Positions 27,893 through 31,580 of a DNA stretch of 31,580 nt are shown here, piece by piece. Position numbers and translations under genes: made by a program. How positions within the stretch are numbered: the first letter of the stretch is position 1; every line of letters begins with the position of its first letter. This stretch comes from Bryobacterales bacterium (GTDB lineage: Bacteria; Acidobacteriota; Terriglobia; Bryobacterales; Bryobacteraceae), in contig JAEUQE010000087.1 of assembly GCA_016789785.1 (NCBI GenBank), positions 1-31,580 on the forward strand. The letters are read 5' to 3'. The notes under the pieces are model-generated. The model saw only the letters and a program-made list of their open reading frames with translations. It was not told where the DNA came from and did no database searches.

Positions 27893-28609
27893 TCAGTCGG
27901 TAACGGCGGCTGCTTCCTCGGGAAGTTCCTTGAAGATCTGTTCGGCTGGAGTCATGGCGAAGCGCGTGAGTCCGGCGGCGAGGGCCAATTGGGTAAGCCC
28001 GGCCACGTTGCTGACCGACAGCTTCTTCATCATCGTCTTGCGATAGCTGCGCACGGTCTGCAGGCCGAGATCGAGGAGAACGGCGATCTCCTTGCTCGTC
28101 TTGCCTTCGGCAACCAGGCGCAATACCTGGAGTTCGCGGGGCGAGAGACCCTCGAGCGCCTGGGGCATGCGCTTGTCGTTGGTTTCACCGCGCTTGATAC
28201 GATTCAGCAGACGATCGGAAACCTGAGGGCTCAAATACGACCCGCCGCGCGCGACCGTGCGCAAGGCATCGAGAAGCTCCCCGTCGGAGGCGCGCTTGAG
28301 AACGAACGCGCGGGCGCCGGAACGGATGGCGCTGACCACGGAGTTCTCGTCGTCATACATCGACAGAATGATGACCTTGGTTTCGGGGCAGTGGCGAACG
28401 ATTTCGCCCGTGGCCTCAATGCCGTTGAGCTTTGGCAAATGGATATCGATGAGCACAATGTGGGGCCGGAGTTTCTTGCAGACGACAACAGCATCGGCGC
28501 CATCTTCGGCCTCACCGGTAACGCGAAACTCCTCGTTGTTGCGCAGGATGGCTTTGATTCCGTCCCGCATGATCTTGTGATCGTCGACGAGTAGTATGTC
28601 GTAGAGCAT
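27893..28609 (-). CDS. NarL/LuxR-family response regulator
   Basis: 238 residues from the ATG at 28609 (a TTG at 28618 is also open). The receiver has the acidic pair Asp9-Asp10 (LLVDDHKIMRDG), phosphoacceptor Asp55 (IVLIDIHLPKLNG) and Lys in FVLKRASDG. A LuxR-type helix-turn-helix follows (about 153-212: LSPRELQVLRLVAEGKTSKE, TVRSYRKTMMKKL). It binds DNA after phosphorylation. It follows the histidine kinase with a 19-nt gap, with AGAGG about 10 nt before the ATG, so the two make a cognate pair. Target genes cannot be read from the sequence; the adjacent receptor operon is a candidate by position only. Confidence 0.93.
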   Translation of the reverse strand: MLYDILLVDDHKIMRDGIKAILRNNEEFRVTGEAEDGADAVVVCKKLRPHIVLIDIHLPKLNGIEATGEIVRHCPETKVIILSMYDDENSVVSAIRSGARAFVLKRASDGELLDALRTVARGGSYLSPQVSDRLLNRIKRGETNDKRMPQALEGLSPRELQVLRLVAEGKTSKEIAVLLDLGLQTVRSYRKTMMKKLSVSNVAGLTQLALAAGLTRFAMTPAEQIFKELPEEAAAVTD

Positions 28610-28628
28610 GTCGGTCAATCCTCTGCGG

Positions 28629-29345
28629 CTATGGCGCCGCCACCGTCCGTGCAGCCGGGGCAGAGACTCTGTAGATCGCCTTTACCTTCGTTCCGTGGTC
28701 GAGCGAGGAATCCAGACGCAGATCCAGCCCCGCGGTGGCGGCCAGATGTTGCATCCACAGGAGCCCGAGCCCCCTGGGGTTTGCAAGCGCCTGGGAAAGT
28801 TCGAAACCCGAACCGTTATCGCTAATCTCGATCCGAACGTCACCCGACTGTTGCAGGACAATTTCTATCAAATTCGCGCTTGAATGGCGAGCGGCATTAT
28901 CGAGAGCGTGCTGTACGATCTGAAATGCCGCCGTTGCGACAGGCTGCGGAAGGTGGACATTGGAGTCCATGAGCAACCGGATGGTGGCCGGACTCTCATC
29001 GCGGAAGCGGCCCACCAGAGTATCGAGCGCATAGCGCAGCCCTGACCGTTGCACGATATCGGGATTCAGACGGTAGCTCAACTGCCGCACTTCTTCAATC
29101 GCCTTCTCGAGCAGTTGCTGAACCTCGGTGGCACGCGGTCCGATTTCGGGAATCCGGGGAGAATAATCCTGCCGCAGGAGGTCGATTTGGAGGCCGACAA
29201 CGGTCAGAATCTGGCCGATTTGCTCATGGAGGACACGCGCGACATAGTGCAACTCCTCGTCCCGCTGGGAGAGGGACGACAGCAACCTGTTCGCAACACC
29301 CTGAGGAGCTAAAACATTCTCACCCATGAATGATTTACGGCTCAT
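28629..29345 (-). CDS. NarL-type (HisKA_3) histidine kinase without sensor domain
   Basis: 238 residues from the ATG at 29345; ATG 29327 is an alternative. A short N-terminus leads directly to the HisKA_3 dimerisation helix with the phosphorylated His40 in ARVLHEQIGQILTVVGLQ. The HATPase domain has VQHALDNAARHS, ISDNGSGFE and GLGLLWMQHLA. There is no transmembrane or PAS/GAF segment, so it is a cytosolic kinase needing an outside signal or partner. It phosphorylates the regulator encoded 19 nt downstream. The longer frame to 29516 adds a Cys/Arg-rich stretch with no coding character and is rejected. No Shine-Dalgarno was seen. Confidence 0.88.
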   Translation of the reverse strand: MSRKSFMGENVLAPQGVANRLLSSLSQRDEELHYVARVLHEQIGQILTVVGLQIDLLRQDYSPRIPEIGPRATEVQQLLEKAIEEVRQLSYRLNPDIVQRSGLRYALDTLVGRFRDESPATIRLLMDSNVHLPQPVATAAFQIVQHALDNAARHSSANLIEIVLQQSGDVRIEISDNGSGFELSQALANPRGLGLLWMQHLAATAGLDLRLDSSLDHGTKVKAIYRVSAPAARTVAAP

Positions 29346-29400
29346 GATGCAACATTCGGGGGGCGGTTGGCAAGTGTCTTTTTGCAAGCGGCCGTGATTC

Positions 29401-29745
29401 CGACAGCAGGGGAGGACTCTGGACGAACAGTTGAGCCACGCGGACGTGGACGACGCAGTCCAGACCGGCGATTCCTTTCGGGTGTCCCTCCGCGTCCTGG
29501 GCGGTACCGTGCGCACCTTCTGAAGATGCCCTTAGGCCAGGACGTCTTCGAGTACCGCCGCGAATTCGCACGGGTGCTGGACCTGCCCTTACAACCGCCA
29601 GGGCGGGCGTTGCGACCATTGCCCTCTCGATAAGATCGACGATGAGTTCCAGGCGCTGCTAATACTCGATCAGGAACAGAACAAATATGAGAAGGTGCAG
29701 ATTGAATCACGCGGCCCGCTGAAACCGGTGAGAAGTACGCGCTAC
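29401..29745 (+). pseudogene. Degenerate gene remnant, family not recognised
   Basis: This 396-bp gap (29346-29741) has no intact gene, but plus-strand pieces in two frames look protein-like. Frame starting 29419 gives LDEQLSHADVDDAVQTGDSF and stops at 29521. Frame at 29523 gives KMPLGQDVFEYRREFARVLD. Frame at 29581 gives TCPYNRQGGRCDHCPLDKID then DEFQALLILDQEQNKYEKVQ. The Cys pattern C-x8-C-x2-C could be a small metal site. Two shifts (near 29520 and 29580) would be needed to join them. The third piece runs into the PIN pseudogene, so the gene may have been truncated there. Low confidence: it may be chance. Confidence 0.3.
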
Positions 29746-30202
29746 GCCGGTTCCGTAGGGTTGATCACGGAAAGACCTTCAAGCGAAGCCACGGTGCACA
29801 GGTTCCTGTCAGAGGCCACCAAATCCGAGGCTGCTCCTCGGCGTTTGAGGTCAAGGGCCACCGATAGCTGGATCGCATCGAGTGTCCGAAGCCCTTGCCC
29901 GACCGAGTGGGTGCGGACGAGTGCCTCGGCGGCGGCCAGGTGCCGGCGCGCCAATAGGACAACTTCGAATCGTCCCCGGGTGAGCTCTCCGAAGAAGAGA
30001 CCGCGCAACTGGTCGAGCGTGACCGGATCGATCACTCCCGTCCGGACCTTGGTCGCGAACACGGACTGGATCTCGATCAGGGAGAGTTGGGATATGATCA
30101 GCCGGGCACCGGGCGTCAGCGCCAGAAGCTCATTCTCTCGCTACCAGCTTCGGGATGGAACAACTTGGCCAGCGCACTGGTATCAACGAAGTAGCCGGGC
30201 AC
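29742..30202 (-). pseudogene. PIN-domain toxin (VapC-like) with a frameshift, paralogue of the 8913-9392 toxin
   Basis: From a GTG at 30202 (2 nt after the antitoxin TGA) the frame reads VPGYFVDTSALAKLFHPEAG then SERM, and stops after four more codons. In a second frame the domain resumes: LLALTPGARLIISQLSLIEI, QSVFATKVRTG, then LRTLDAIQLSVALDL and LVASDRNLC, ending at 29742. The span of 461 nt is one base short of whole codons. Adding one base near 30128-30136 restores exactly the spacing seen in the intact 8913-9392 toxin (16 residues from GSE to the strand before the Glu). All catalytic acids (Asp7, Glu in LIEI, two late Asp) are still encoded. It could be inactivation, programmed frameshifting or a sequence error. 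Confidence 0.82.
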
Positions 30203-30204
30203 CG

Positions 30205-30471
30205 TCAGCGTTCGTTCCGTTCAGCGATGAAATCGGCGTCCAGTGATCCGGGTATCCTGGAGAGGGCCCGGCGTACAGAATCCGCGGAAACGCTGTGGTC
30301 CGCCAGCGGCTCGAAATGCGCCGGAGACTCGAAGGCCAGTTCCTCGTCCGACGCCACATCGTCCGTTACGATCACGCTGACGAGTTGATGCTCATCGAGC
30401 CGGAGCGGCTCGATGGGCCGCAGAATGCCGTTCTCGTACACAGCCTGTAGCTTTCGGACCACGACAACCAT
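30205..30471 (-). CDS. DUF104/AF2212-like antitoxin, paralogue of 9393-9653
   Basis: 88 residues from the ATG at 30471. RKLQAVYENGILRPIEPLRL and the strand QLVSVIVTDD match the DUF104 family. The tail VRRALSRIPGSL...ERNER repeats the tail of the antitoxin at 9393-9653. The middle segment differs. It should neutralise the PIN toxin encoded 2 nt downstream, which is now frameshifted, so the antitoxin may be orphaned. The frame stays open to 30588, but that part lacks family similarity and a start signal. No Shine-Dalgarno was seen. Confidence 0.78.
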   Translation of the reverse strand: MVVVVRKLQAVYENGILRPIEPLRLDEHQLVSVIVTDDVASDEELAFESPAHFEPLADHSVSADSVRRALSRIPGSLDADFIAERNER

Positions 30472-30532
30472 GCTACCGGATCGACGACGCCTTGGCGCGC
30501 TCAGATCCGGGAACGTGCAGACGGCGGCGGCA

Positions 30533-30869
30533 CTATTCCATGCGCTCGCGCAGCGTCTCATCGTCGCCGATATGGCAATCCTGCTCAATACTGAGCTGCA
30601 ACATACGTCGCAAGGGATCGGGAAACGCGGCGCGGAGGACTTCAGCTTACCGGCGAAAGCCGCGATGCGCAGGTCTCATTGGCGTAGTAGAAGCCGATCA
30701 TGAGGTGCTCCAGCAGGCTGGTCTTCGCGTCCGCCGTCTCGACCGTGGTCACGTAGGTGAGGAAACGGCAGGCTTTTCGCGAGAGCCCGCTTTCGACGGC
30801 CTCCTGCGCGGCGAAAGTTGCGGCCGTCAGCAGCAGACCGAGCGCCAAAACTTTGCTTGCTCGCTTCAC
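30533..30869 (-). pseudogene. Small secreted protein gene with a frameshift, unknown family
   Basis: A GTG at 30869 starts MKRASKVLALGLLLTAATFA, a clear Sec signal peptide, then KACRFLTYVTTVETADAKTS and LLEHLMIGFYYANETC, and stops at 30642. In the next frame a coding-like stretch continues, EVLRAAFPDPLRRMLQLSIE then QDCHIGDDETLRERME, to a TAG at 30533-30535. The span (337 nt) is one base over whole codons, so one extra base near 30642-30648 would explain the break. Joined length would be about 111 residues. The part ending at 30642 could also be a complete 75-residue gene. I do not recognise the family. Confidence 0.5.
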
Positions 30870-30917
30870 AGTACATATGACGCCGCGGAAGGGTGTTTGT
30901 TATCAAAAAATCTCATC

Positions 30918-31580
30918 TCAGGGCAGAAGCTCGGCCCGCAGGGGGTTACGGAGGCGCTTCTCCCATTCCAAAAACTCGCCGACGGGCGCGCCGGGACGCG
31001 TGCGGAAGAGAACATAGGCGGTGCGCTCGGTGTAGCGATCGCCAGGCTTCAATGCAGTGTTGACCTGGCCAATCAGGTAGCGGTCCCAGTATTTGCCGTT
31101 GCCGGCGCCATCGTTAATCGAGGTCTTGGCTTTCGCAGTGGTGGTGGCGGTGTAGTGCAGCACAACCGCGCCATAGCCGTAGCCGCGCTGCTGATGATAG
31201 AAGGCGACCCAGGGAGTATCCAGAGGCAAGGGGTCCTTCTCAAGCAGCGGCTTGCGTTCCTCAAACGTAGCGACGCGCGGCGTGCCATCGCGAGTTGGCC
31301 ATGCGACGTGCGTGAAGAGATCATCCATGGTCATCTCCTGGTTACGAAGCCAGTAGATCTCCACCGGCTGCACGATCTCCATCTTTGATTCGAACAGGAA
31401 GTACGGCACATGGGCGAAGAATTGATACTGGGCCCAAAGGCGGATCTCCGGATAGTCGCGATGGAAGCCTTCGCGTGTGAAGACGGCGGACTCAGGGGAT
31501 GCCTGCAGATCGTGAAGTTGCACGGGGGTCCACATGGCGATGCTGGTGTAGCTGCGCGCGCCGGGACGCTGAAAGCTCGG
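30918..31580 (-). CDS. Hypothetical protein, 5' end beyond the window
   Basis: The frame is open from the window edge (SFQRPGARSYTSIAM...) to the stop at 30918, at least 220 residues. An internal Met at 31535 is unlikely to be the true start because the frame continues upstream without a stop. The visible part is rich in aromatic residues (RLWAQYQFFAHVPYFLFESK, WDRYLIGQVNTALKPGDRY), with strand-like segments and no membrane helix. I do not recognise the family. It could be a C-terminal domain of a secreted protein, as others nearby are exported, but the signal region is not in view. Confidence 0.7.
   Translation of the reverse strand, partial: PSFQRPGARSYTSIAMWTPVQLHDLQASPESAVFTREGFHRDYPEIRLWAQYQFFAHVPYFLFESKMEIVQPVEIYWLRNQEMTMDDLFTHVAWPTRDGTPRVATFEERKPLLEKDPLPLDTPWVAFYHQQRGYGYGAVVLHYTATTTAKAKTSINDGAGNGKYWDRYLIGQVNTALKPGDRYTERTAYVLFRTRPGAPVGEFLEWEKRLRNPLRAELLP

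Noticed and set aside
29342..29710. 122-residue minus-strand frame upstream of the NarL-type kinase
   Set aside because: Arg/Pro/Gly-rich with no coding character; the plus-strand pieces look more protein-like.

Overview
The window is GC-rich and gene-dense and looks chromosomal. It most resembles an Acidobacteriota genome, probably a Solibacter/Bryobacter-like lineage. This is inference from three kinds of family: a stand-alone duplicated-FtsX permease of the acidobacterial ADOP type, an Oar-like TonB-dependent receptor with an N-terminal carboxypeptidase-regulatory-like domain, and several Tat-exported enzymes with very short RR signal peptides. I saw no rRNA, tRNA, CRISPR array, insertion sequence or phage gene.

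Left part (1-9650): a Tat-exported TIM-barrel isomerase is divergent from a fused double-nitroreductase (SagB-type) protein. That gene converges on an ADOP permease, which is preceded by a small Pro/Arg-rich gene. Then come methionine aminopeptidase, a solitary OLD-family ATPase/TOPRIM nuclease, an RluA-family protein whose catalytic Asp position is Gly, and an intact DUF104-PIN toxin-antitoxin pair.

Middle (9650-22210): ornithine aminotransferase, a Tat-exported PhoD-like phosphatase, a small secreted beta-rich protein, a DUF6599-like membrane-anchored protein overlapping secA, a small Cys-rich hypothetical gene, a soluble hybrid histidine kinase with a long disordered N-terminus, the yvcK-trpD pair and a TPR protein.

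Right part (22210-31580): a VapBC-type pair with a frameshifted toxin, a TonB receptor-enolase superfamily operon, and a sensor-less NarL-type two-component pair. After these comes a decayed stretch (about 29400-30870) holding a degenerate unrecognised gene, a second DUF104-PIN pair with a frameshifted toxin, and a frameshifted secreted protein. The window ends inside a hypothetical gene.

Two cross-cutting signals stand out. First, seven genes without a clear Shine-Dalgarno carry a -10-like hexamer 6-9 nt before the start codon, which suggests leaderless or near-leaderless mRNAs. Second, two of the three PIN toxins are broken by an apparent single-base deletion while all three antitoxins are open. 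I found no clearly new multi-gene system. The best leads are the solitary OLD nuclease, the Asp-less RluA protein, the toxin decay pattern and the degenerate gene near 29.5 kb.
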